DNA of 5,494 bases from NCBI GenBank assembly GCA_025458735.1, contig JALORV010000246.1, forward strand, positions 1-5,494. Reading direction: 5' to 3'. Within the stretch, counting starts at the first letter, position 1. Each line of letters begins with the position of its first letter. Source of the DNA: Burkholderiaceae bacterium. Its GTDB lineage: Bacteria > Pseudomonadota > Gammaproteobacteria > Burkholderiales > Burkholderiaceae. Position numbers and translations under genes: made by a program. The notes under the pieces are model-generated. The model searched no databases. It saw only the letters and a program-made list of their open reading frames with translations, and was not told the origin of the DNA. Shown piece after piece: positions 1 through 5,494 of this stretch.

Positions 1-237
1 CACCTCGTTCGGCGCATCGGGCGCGATGCCGCGCTTGAGACCGTCGAGTTCCTCGGCGACGGCGCCGAAGGCCCGCGTCAGGCGCGCGGTCTCGTGCACC
101 ACGTCGCGCCGTTCGATCGTCACCTGGCGCACCTCGAGCTCGGACGGCGCCAGCAGGTGAGCCTGGCCGATCGCGATGCCGCGGGTCACGCCGCTGCCGG
201 TCAGCGTGTCGCGCCGCGTTTCGTTGTCCACTGACAT
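1..237 (-). CDS. ptsI: Phosphoenolpyruvate-protein phosphotransferase (PTS Enzyme I), N-terminal part only
   Basis: This is the start of Enzyme I, the cytoplasmic enzyme that takes phosphate from phosphoenolpyruvate and passes it to HPr. I translated the minus strand from the ATG at 237 and the frame stays open for 79 codons to the left edge. It begins MSVDNETRRDTLTGSGV and continues with TRGIAIGQAHLL, the N-terminal strand typical of Enzyme I, followed by a helical stretch matching the start of the HPr-binding region. The catalytic histidine and the PEP-binding barrel lie beyond the window. A GGAAG sequence (243-247 on the complement) sits about 5 nt before the ATG and supports this start. 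The gene follows ptsH by 28 nt, so co-transcription is likely. The family call rests on the short N-terminus plus its position after HPr; a different EI paralogue such as PtsP is less likely because no GAF domain precedes the GIAIG segment. Confidence 0.93.
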   Translation of the reverse strand, partial: MSVDNETRRDTLTGSGVTRGIAIGQAHLLAPSELEVRQVTIERRDVVHETARLTRAFGAVAEELDGLKRGIAPDAPNEV

Positions 238-265
238 CGCTGCTTCCGGGCCGGCCGTGACGGCC

Positions 266-535
266 TCAACCGGCCTCGCCGAAGCCGGAGTTGATCAGCT
301 CGCCCACCGCCTCGACGGCCGCGGACTCGTCGGGTCCGTCGGCCTCGACCGTGAGCACGCTGCCCTGGCCGGCGGCCAGCATCATCACGCCCATGATCGA
401 CTTGGCATTCACCCGGCGTCCGTTTCGCGAAAGCCACACCTCCGCGGTGTAGCGGCTGGCCGCCTGGGTGATCTGCGCCGACGGTCGGGCGTGCAGTCCG
501 AGCTTATTGCTGACTGTGAAGTCTCTGGTAATCAT
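266..535 (-). CDS. ptsH: Phosphocarrier protein HPr
   Basis: HPr is the small cytoplasmic phosphocarrier that accepts phosphate from Enzyme I on a histidine and hands it to EIIA domains. The 89-residue product has the usual HPr length. The active-site motif GLHARPSAQ puts the phosphorylated histidine at residue 15 with Arg17 next to it. The second signature, NAKSIMGVMML, places a serine exactly at position 46, the site used by HPr kinase/phosphorylase in species that have it. This serine suggests, but does not prove, that HprK is encoded elsewhere in the genome. The ATG at 535 gives the canonical His15 spacing, so I accept it even though it lies inside the 3' end of the preceding EIIA gene (32-nt overlap). 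An AGGG close to the ATG is a weak ribosome binding site, so coupling to EIIA translation is plausible. ptsI follows after 28 nt. Confidence 0.97.
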   Translation of the reverse strand: MITRDFTVSNKLGLHARPSAQITQAASRYTAEVWLSRNGRRVNAKSIMGVMMLAAGQGSVLTVEADGPDESAAVEAVGELINSGFGEAG

Positions 536-968
536 TGCCCTGCGGCTTCAACCCCTGGTTCTGCACCGGCGTGGCGGCCACCTGCACCATGCCCTGCTGC
601 CCGCCGGCGAGCGCCTTCTCGGCCACGTCGGCCAGCGAGTCGCCGCGGTAGCACACGGCCCGCAGCAGCATCGGCAGGTTGACGCCGGCCACCACCACCA
701 CGCGTCCCGACTCGGCGAGCCGTGCCGCCACATTGCCGGGCGTAGCACCGAAGGCATCCGTGAGGACCAGCACGCCGGCGCCGCTGTCGACCTCCGCCAC
801 CAATTGCGCGGCCTGCTCTACCGAAGCGTCGAGAGCAGCTCCAGGCCCAACGTCGAGGACGCGCAGATTGGCCTTGGCGAGTCCCGGTTCGCACGTGTAC
901 ACGTGTTCGACGCAGCGCTCCAGCGCGCTGGCGAGCGGTGCATGGGCAATGATGACGATGCCGGTCAC
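504..968 (-). CDS. PTS EIIA component, mannose/fructose-sorbose family
   Basis: This 154-residue protein is a stand-alone EIIA of the mannose family (often called ptsM or manX-like in betaproteobacteria). It accepts phosphate from HPr. The N-terminus MTGIVIIAHAPLA carries the candidate phosphorylated histidine at residue 9. VLTDAFGATPGN (68-79) and VAGVNLPMLLRA (93-104) are family hallmarks. The start codon is GTG at 968, and its GTGA overlaps the gshB stop by 4 nt, a classic coupling arrangement. The last roughly 20 residues (QNQGLKPQGN onward, ending HSQQ) look like an unstructured tail, and the final 32 nt overlap ptsH. No EIIB, EIIC or EIID gene is seen nearby, so the phosphorylated EIIA may act as a regulator rather than in sugar uptake; this is inference. 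I leave the symbol empty because naming in this group is inconsistent. Confidence 0.93.
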   Translation of the reverse strand: MTGIVIIAHAPLASALERCVEHVYTCEPGLAKANLRVLDVGPGAALDASVEQAAQLVAEVDSGAGVLVLTDAFGATPGNVAARLAESGRVVVVAGVNLPMLLRAVCYRGDSLADVAEKALAGGQQGMVQVAATPVQNQGLKPQGNDYQRLHSQQ

Positions 969-1909
969 GCGGATTTCTCCAGTGCATCGATGAAAAGGGC
1001 CGCCACGTTGCAGCCGGTCTGCTGCGCGATCTCGACGAAGCAGGTGGGGCTGGTGACGTTGATCTCGGTCAGGTGCTCGCCGATCACGTCGAGTCCCAGC
1101 AGTCGCAGTCCGCGCGGCAGCAGCGCCCGCCCCACGGTGGTCGCAATCTCGCGATCACGCGCCGTAAGCGGCTGCGCGCGCCCGGTGCCGCCGGCAGCGA
1201 GGTTGCCGCGCGTCTCGCCGGCCTTGGGGATGCGCGCCAGGCAGTACGGCACCGGCTCGCCGTCGATCACCAGCACGCGCTTGTCGCCGTCGCGGATCGC
1301 GGGGATGAACTTCTGCGCCATTGCGGTGCGCGTGCCGTGTGCCGTCACGGTCTCGAGGATCGAGCCGGCATTCGGGTCGCCCGGCTGCAGGCGGAACACG
1401 CCGGTGCCACCCATGCCGTCGAGCGGCTTGACGATGATGTCCTCGTGATCGGCCCAGAACGTGCGCAGGCGCTCGGCCTCGCGCGCCACCAGCGTCGGCA
1501 CCGTGAACTGCGGAAACTCGAGCACCGACAGTTTCTCGTTGTGGTCGCGCAGCGCCTGCGCATCGTTGACCACGCGTGCACCCAGCGCAGCCGCGCGCGA
1601 CAGCAGCAGCGTGGCGTTGAGGAACTCGACATCGAACGGCGGATCCTTGCGCATCAGCACCGCGTCGAAGCCGGCGAGGTCGCGCTCGGCGCTGCCGCGC
1701 ACCTGGTACCAGGCGTGGTCGTCGTTGGTCAGGTGCAGCTGGTGCGCGCGCGCGGTCACCGCGGCGGCGGTGGCCGCCAGCTCGTCGGGCGTGCAGGCGT
1801 GAACGGCGTGGTGCCGCAGCGCGGCCTCGCGCATCATCGCCACGCTCGAGTCCTTGGTGGCCTTGAGCCGGTCGAGCGGGTCGACGACGAACAGCAGTTC
1901 GAGCGGCAT
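965..1909 (-). CDS. gshB: Glutathione synthetase (ATP-grasp, E. coli GshB type)
   Basis: GshB joins glycine to gamma-glutamylcysteine using ATP, the second step of glutathione synthesis, in the cytoplasm. The 314-residue product matches the family length (E. coli 316). It starts MPLELLFVVDPLDRLKATKD, the usual N-terminus, which fixes the start at the ATG at 1909. A longer frame upstream runs into gshA out of frame and is not real. Visible motifs in order are MRKDPPFD (86-93), the ATP-grasp loop VKPLDGMGGTGVF (160-172), DGDKRVLVIDGEPVPYCLARI (207 onward), RGNLAAGG (234-241), GLDVIG (272-277) and the metal/substrate-binding EINVTSPTC (282-290). All match E. coli GshB closely. The ribosome binding site is weak. 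gshA ends 40 nt upstream and the EIIA gene overlaps the stop by 4 nt, so the gene sits in the middle of an operon. No defect is seen. Confidence 0.97.
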   Translation of the reverse strand: MPLELLFVVDPLDRLKATKDSSVAMMREAALRHHAVHACTPDELAATAAAVTARAHQLHLTNDDHAWYQVRGSAERDLAGFDAVLMRKDPPFDVEFLNATLLLSRAAALGARVVNDAQALRDHNEKLSVLEFPQFTVPTLVAREAERLRTFWADHEDIIVKPLDGMGGTGVFRLQPGDPNAGSILETVTAHGTRTAMAQKFIPAIRDGDKRVLVIDGEPVPYCLARIPKAGETRGNLAAGGTGRAQPLTARDREIATTVGRALLPRGLRLLGLDVIGEHLTEINVTSPTCFVEIAQQTGCNVAALFIDALEKSA

Positions 1910-1937
1910 GCGGTGCGGGTCCGGGTGTGCCGGCCAG

Positions 1938-1957
1938 TCAGCCGGAGAATCAGCCGG
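1938..1957 (-). repeat. Short direct repeat carrying tandem in-frame stops at the gshA end
   Basis: The 8-base unit CCGGCTGA occurs twice on the minus strand (1957-1950 and 1945-1938), with a 12-nt period. Each copy ends in TGA. The first TGA is the gshA stop and the second is in the same frame four codons later, so it acts as a back-up stop. The repeat lies in the 40-nt gshA-gshB gap. It may simply be a small local duplication. Confidence 0.6.
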
Positions 1958-3284
1958 CAATGGCCGCGGCCACCGGCGCCGCGGCGCCGTCGACGCGACC
2001 GGCCGTGCGTTCGAGCTCGACGGCCGCCGCCAGCAATGCCAGCCGCGCCACCACGCCGTAGGCATAGAACCGGTTGGCCGCGCTCCCGCCGGCCGCGCTG
2101 CCGCAGTCCGGCAGGTTGCAGCTGCCGGCAAAGGCCAGCGGCACGAAGTGCATGCCCGGCGCATTCAGGTTTTCGTCGCGGGCGCGTTCCGTGTGCACGC
2201 GGTAGAAGCCCCCCACCACGAAGCGGTCGATCATGTAGACGACCGGCTCGGCCACCGCACGGTCGACCAGTTCGTTGGTCGGCACGCCTTCCTGGATGAT
2301 CACCTCGGTGACTTCCAGCCCTTCCTTGACGACCGCCATCTTGTTGCGCTGCTTGCGATTGAGCCCGCGCACTTCGGAGGCGTCCTTGACCGTCATCACG
2401 CCCATGCCGTAGGTGCCGGCATCGGCCTTCACCACCACGTACGGCGTGTCCTCGATGCCATGCTCGCGGTACTTCTCGCGCATCTTGCCGAGCACGAAAT
2501 CGATGTTGCTGGCCAGGCATTCCTCGCCGGAGCGCTCGTGAAAGTTGACCTCGCCGCAGCGTCCGAACGCCGGATTGATCAGCCAGGGGTCGATGTCGAT
2601 CAGCTGCGCGAACTCGGCGGCCACCACGTCGTAGGCCGCGAAGTGATTCGACTTGCGCCGGACCGCCCAGCCGGCCTGCAGCGGCGGCACCAGCACCTGG
2701 TCCTCGAGACCGCGCAGGATCGAGGGGATGCCGGCCGACAGGTCGTTGTTCAGCAGCACGGCACAGGGCGTGAAGCCGGCCACGCCGACCTTGCCGCCCT
2801 GCCGTACCAGCGGCTCGACCATCAGCACCTCGCCGCTCGGCAGCTCGATGCGCGTCGGCTCCCGGATCTCGTCCGACAGCGAGCCGAGCCGCACCTCGAG
2901 CCCGGTCTGGCGCAGGATGCGCTGCAGCCGCGCGACGTTGGCGAGGTAGTACAGGTTGCGCGTGTGGCGCTCCGGCACCAGCACCAGCCGGCGCGCTTCC
3001 GGGCACAGGTGATCGATTGCCGACTGCGCCGCCTGCACCGCGCACGGCAGCATCTCCTCCGACAGGTTGTTGAAGCCGCCGGGGAACAGGTTCATGTCGA
3101 CCGGTGCCAGCTTGTAGCCGGCGTTGCGCAGGTCCACCGAGCCGTAGAACGGCGGTGTGTGGTCCTGCCACTGAAGGCGGAACCAGCGCTCGATCGCCGG
3201 CATTTCGTCGACGATCTTCTGCTCGAGCGCCAGCAGCGGGCCGGAGTTGGCCGTGGCCAGGCGGGGGATCGCAGGATTCGACAC
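1950..3284 (-). CDS. gshA: Glutamate--cysteine ligase, proteobacterial 'ferrooxidans' type
   Basis: This enzyme makes gamma-glutamylcysteine from glutamate and cysteine with ATP, the first step of glutathione synthesis. The 444-residue product is unlike E. coli GshA or the plant-type enzyme. I recognise it as the separate family first defined from Thiobacillus/Acidithiobacillus ferrooxidans and common in betaproteobacteria. Conserved-looking blocks are MPAIERWFR (28-36), NLFPGGFNNL (65-74), a glycine-rich VVVKADAGTYGMGVM (283-297) that resembles an ATP-grasp nucleotide loop, IIQEGVPTNE (329-338) and FYRVHTERARDENLNAPG (360-377). The start chosen is a GTG at 3284. No clear Shine-Dalgarno precedes it, but homologues in my memory begin a similar distance before the MPAIE block. 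The stop is TGA with a second in-frame TGA 12 nt further on. gshB follows after 40 nt, which supports the glutathione role. Confidence 0.94.
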   Translation of the reverse strand: MSNPAIPRLATANSGPLLALEQKIVDEMPAIERWFRLQWQDHTPPFYGSVDLRNAGYKLAPVDMNLFPGGFNNLSEEMLPCAVQAAQSAIDHLCPEARRLVLVPERHTRNLYYLANVARLQRILRQTGLEVRLGSLSDEIREPTRIELPSGEVLMVEPLVRQGGKVGVAGFTPCAVLLNNDLSAGIPSILRGLEDQVLVPPLQAGWAVRRKSNHFAAYDVVAAEFAQLIDIDPWLINPAFGRCGEVNFHERSGEECLASNIDFVLGKMREKYREHGIEDTPYVVVKADAGTYGMGVMTVKDASEVRGLNRKQRNKMAVVKEGLEVTEVIIQEGVPTNELVDRAVAEPVVYMIDRFVVGGFYRVHTERARDENLNAPGMHFVPLAFAGSCNLPDCGSAAGGSAANRFYAYGVVARLALLAAAVELERTAGRVDGAAAPVAAAIAG

Positions 3285-3421
3285 AGGTCGTTGGGATCGG
3301 CAGTTTAGCGCCGGCTGCAGGGCACTCCCGAGCCGGCGCGGCCACCGCAGCGATCGGTGTCAGCCTGACGCGGTGCGCCCGCAGTCCGCGGCGGCGGCCG
3401 GCCGCCTGACCGCACCGTCGC
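3285..3421. other. Intergenic region upstream of gshA, no gene seen
   Basis: This GC-rich stretch lies between the amtB terminator and the gshA start and should hold the gshA operon promoter, since the terminator would block read-through from amtB. On the minus strand I see only a weak -10-like TAAACT (3307-3302) without a convincing -35 at 16-19 nt. There is no good ribosome binding site before the GTG. No coding frame here resembles a known protein, and I see no operator that I can name. Confidence 0.5.
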
Positions 3422-3455
3422 CGAAAAAGAAGCGGGCACCCCGAGGGGTGCCCGT
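3422..3455 (-). terminator. Intrinsic terminator downstream of amtB
   Basis: A perfect 10-bp inverted repeat, CGGGCACCCC at 3433-3442 and GGGGTGCCCG at 3445-3454, forms a GC-rich hairpin; the real loop is probably the central 4-6 bases. On the minus strand it is followed by CTTCTTTTTCGG, a T-rich tract with five T in a row. This is a standard Rho-independent terminator oriented to end the glnK-amtB transcript, about 130 nt past the amtB stop. Towards the plus strand there is no matching T-tract, so I call it one-directional. Confidence 0.9.
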
Positions 3456-3472
3456 GAAAGTTCGCCACGAGT

Positions 3473-3489
3473 GGGCTGCGTGGCAGCCC
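3473..3489. other. GC-rich hairpin in the amtB 3' region
   Basis: GGGCTGC at 3473-3479 and GCAGCCC at 3483-3489 are exact reverse complements separated by GTG, giving a 7-bp stem with a 3-nt loop. There is no T-tract next to it, so it is not a terminator by itself. It lies in the transcribed 3' region of amtB, before the terminator, and may stabilise the transcript end. Confidence 0.55.
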
Positions 3490-3553
3490 GGCGAGCTAGG
3501 GAGACACAACCTGCACTGCCCCGCGGCGCCGCTTCCGGGTCGGCGCCACGGCA

Positions 3554-3575
3554 GCCCGGGAGCGGGCCCCCGGGC
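3554..3575. other. GC-rich hairpin just after the amtB stop
   Basis: GCCCGGG at 3554-3560 pairs with CCCGGGC at 3569-3575 across an 8-nt loop. It begins about 10 nt past the amtB stop codon on the minus strand. No T-tract follows. It could be a transcript-stabilising structure; GC-rich sequence produces such stems by chance, so functional meaning is uncertain. Confidence 0.4.
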
Positions 3576-3584
3576 CGTGTTTCA

Positions 3585-5189
3585 TCACATCTTGTAGGCG
3601 GACTCGCCGTGGTACGTGGTGTCCAGCCCCTCGCGCTCCTCTTCCGGAGTCACGCGCAGGCCGGTGATCATCTTGACGATCGTCAGCGCCACCACCGAAA
3701 CCACCGCAGAGACCACCACCGCCGTCAGCACTGCCTGGAACTGGATCCAGACCTGGGCGCCGATGCCGGGGAAGTCGGCCGCATCACCGCACTTGTTGGT
3801 GATGTAGTTGCAGATGCCGGCGCCACCGAGCGCAGGCGCCGCGAACACGCCCGTCAGCAACGCGCCGACGATGCCGCCGACACCATGCACGCCGAAGACA
3901 TCGAGCGCGTCGTCCGCGCCCAGCATCTTCTTGAGCCCGGTGACACCCCAGAAGCAGGCCAGGCCTGCCGCGATGCCGATGACCAGCGCGCCGATGATGC
4001 CGACGAAGCCGCAGGCCGGCGTGATCGCCACCAGGCCCGCCACCGCACCGGACGCAGCACCCAGCATCGACGGCTTGCCCTTGACCATCCACTCGGCGAA
4101 CATCCACGCGAGTACCGCCGCCGCCGTGGCGAGCAGGGTGTTGATGAACGCAAAGGCGGCGACGCCGTTGGCCTCCAGGTTGGAGCCGGCGTTGAAGCCG
4201 AACCAGCCCACCCACAGCAGCGCGGCGCCGACCATCGTCAGCGTCAGGCTGTGCGGCGCCATGCTCTCCTTGCCGTAGCCGATGCGCTTGCCGACCATGT
4301 AGGCGGCCACCAGGCCGGCGATACCGGCATTGATGTGCACGACGGTTCCGCCGGCGAAGTCGAGCGCGCCCTTGGCCCACAGCCAGCCGGCGTTGGCGAC
4401 CACCGCGTCCAGCGTTGCCTGGTCCTTGATCGCGTCAGGACCATCCCAGTACCACACCATGTGCGCCATCGGGATGTAGGCAAAGGTGAACCAGATCACC
4501 GTGAACAGCAGCACGGCCGAGAACTTCATGCGCTCGGCATAGGCGCCGACGATCAGCGCGCAGGTGATGGCGGCGAAGGTGCACTGGAAGGCGACGAACA
4601 GCAGTTCGGGAATGTAGACGCCCTTGCTGAAGGTGGCTGCCGCCGACTCCGCGTTCACGCCGGCCAGGAAGAGCTTCGAGAAATTCCCGAAGAACGCCCC
4701 CGGCCCGCCGAACGCCAGCGTGTAGCCATAGATCACCCACAGCACCGAGATCAGCGAGAAGATCACGAACACCTGCATCAGCACGGAGAGCATGTTCTTC
4801 GAGCGCACCAGGCCGCCGTAGAACAGCGCCAGCCCCGGGATGGTCATCAGGATGACCATGATGGTGGCGACGTACATGAAGGCGGTGTCGGCCTTCTCTA
4901 TCTTCGGCGCGGCCGCGGCCTCCTCGGCCTTCTCTTCCACCTTGACGGTTTCGGTGACCTTGACCGTCTCGGTGACCGTCACCGACTTCTCTTCGGTCTT
5001 GGCCGGTGCCACCGCGGTTTCAGCTGCCTTGACCGCGTCCTTGGCGGCTTCGACGGCCTTGGCCGGTTCCATCGGCGTCGTCTGCGGAGCAGCCGCGTCG
5101 CCGTGCGATGCGCCACCGCCCTGCGCGTGCACCGGTGCAGCCAGTGCGAGGGCTCCCGCCGTGAGGAGCAGTGCAATCAGTTTCTTCAT
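3585..5189 (-). CDS. amtB: Ammonium transporter AmtB with signal peptide and long N-terminal linker
   Basis: AmtB is an inner-membrane trimeric channel that conducts ammonium/ammonia and is blocked by GlnK. I start at the ATG at 5189 because GAGGA lies 5 nt before it; an in-frame ATG at 5195 has no room for a ribosome binding site. Numbered from 5189 (534 residues), there is a signal peptide (about 1-22, MKKLIALLL... APVHA), an Ala/Glu/Lys-rich linker (about 23-100), then the 11-helix Amt domain. Key residues seen: candidate gating Phe205 (QCTFAAIT), Trp246 of MVW, Asp277 and His285 in ALDFAGGTVVHINAG, Phe332 and Ser336 in FGFNAGS, and His435 in DVFGVHGVGG. The tail GLRVTPEEEREGLD is the conserved cytoplasmic region that responds to GlnK. 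The linker makes it about 100 residues longer than E. coli AmtB. glnK lies 17 nt upstream, so the two are almost certainly co-transcribed, and expression is probably nitrogen-regulated, though the promoter is outside the window. Confidence 0.97.
   Translation of the reverse strand: MKKLIALLLTAGALALAAPVHAQGGGASHGDAAAPQTTPMEPAKAVEAAKDAVKAAETAVAPAKTEEKSVTVTETVKVTETVKVEEKAEEAAAAPKIEKADTAFMYVATIMVILMTIPGLALFYGGLVRSKNMLSVLMQVFVIFSLISVLWVIYGYTLAFGGPGAFFGNFSKLFLAGVNAESAAATFSKGVYIPELLFVAFQCTFAAITCALIVGAYAERMKFSAVLLFTVIWFTFAYIPMAHMVWYWDGPDAIKDQATLDAVVANAGWLWAKGALDFAGGTVVHINAGIAGLVAAYMVGKRIGYGKESMAPHSLTLTMVGAALLWVGWFGFNAGSNLEANGVAAFAFINTLLATAAAVLAWMFAEWMVKGKPSMLGAASGAVAGLVAITPACGFVGIIGALVIGIAAGLACFWGVTGLKKMLGADDALDVFGVHGVGGIVGALLTGVFAAPALGGAGICNYITNKCGDAADFPGIGAQVWIQFQAVLTAVVVSAVVSVVALTIVKMITGLRVTPEEEREGLDTTYHGESAYKM
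4941..4976 (-). repeat. 18-bp tandem repeat within the amtB linker
   Basis: Two adjacent 18-bp copies (4941-4958 and 4959-4976) differ at two positions. They encode the repeated VTETVK unit in the AmtB linker (VTETVKVTETVK). The period of six codons keeps the frame, so copy number could change without breaking the gene. Confidence 0.75.
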
Positions 5190-5194
5190 TGGCA

Positions 5195-5199
5195 TCCTC
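5195..5199 (-). promoter_or_regulatory. Ribosome binding site that decides the amtB start
   Basis: The minus strand reads GAGGA at 5199-5195, then five bases, then ATG at 5189. The alternative ATG at 5195 overlaps this sequence and so cannot use it. The downstream ATG also gives the classic MKK signal-peptide start. Confidence 0.7.
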
Positions 5200-5206
5200 G
5201 TGGGGG

Positions 5207-5494
<288 letters not shown>

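Noticed and set aside
253..265. Palindrome GGCCGTGACGGCC in the ptsH-ptsI gap
   Set aside because: It has only a one-base centre, so a full hairpin cannot form, and there is no T-tract. It is probably chance in GC-rich DNA; a terminator or operator call is not supported.
1910..2164. N-terminal extension of gshB by 85 codons
   Set aside because: The extension reads gshA out of frame, while the MPLELLFVVDP start at 1909 matches the known GshB N-terminus and length.
3302..3307. Possible gshA promoter with -10 TAAACT on the minus strand
   Set aside because: No -35-like hexamer is found at 16-19 nt spacing, so I did not list it as a promoter feature.
1854..3308. Plus-strand open frame of 484 codons opposite gshA, and another of 408 codons at 1073-2299 opposite gshB
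   Set aside because: Both are antisense shadows with low-complexity Arg/Ala/His-rich translations; the minus strand holds clear enzyme families.
1834..3468. Minus-strand open frame of 544 codons overlapping gshA in another frame
   Set aside because: It is an Arg/Gly/Ala-rich out-of-frame reading of gshA with no domain.

Overview
The window is high-GC DNA with all genes on the minus strand. It is an ordinary, compact chromosomal block of a betaproteobacterium, most likely Burkholderiales or a close relative. That placement is inferred from GC content, from a Thiobacillus/Acidithiobacillus-type GshA next to an E. coli-type GshB, and from the gene order glnK-amtB / gshA-gshB-mannose-type EIIA-ptsH-ptsI, which I recall as typical of this class. 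Genus cannot be settled from the sequence alone.

In transcription order (right to left) there are two units. The first is glnK-amtB. glnK is cut by the right window edge and lacks about 17 N-terminal codons. It is followed after a short gap by amtB, an ammonium channel with a signal peptide and an unusually long N-terminal linker. A 300-base gap follows amtB. It holds GC-rich hairpins and a strong intrinsic terminator whose T-tract is placed to stop minus-strand transcription.

The second unit is gshA (GTG start), gshB, a mannose/fructose-family EIIA, ptsH (HPr) and ptsI (Enzyme I, only the first 79 codons, cut by the left edge). Spacing is tight: 40 nt between gshA and gshB, a 4-nt GTGA overlap between gshB and EIIA, a 32-nt overlap between EIIA and ptsH, and 28 nt between ptsH and ptsI. 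This suggests one operon with translational coupling.

Functionally, glnK-amtB handles ammonium sensing and uptake, gshA-gshB makes glutathione from glutamate, cysteine and glycine, and the last three genes form a phosphoenolpyruvate-driven phosphorelay (EI to HPr to EIIA). No sugar permease (EIIB/C/D) is visible here, so the relay may be mainly regulatory. HPr keeps both the His15 and Ser46 phosphorylation sites.

I looked for an undescribed system, CRISPR array, mobile element, tRNA, rRNA or extra small gene and found none. The long plus-strand open frames are antisense shadows of GC-rich genes. The points worth a second look are modest: the AmtB N-terminal linker with an internal repeat, a cysteine pair in an AmtB extracytoplasmic loop, the EIIA/ptsH overlap, and the structured amtB 3' region.
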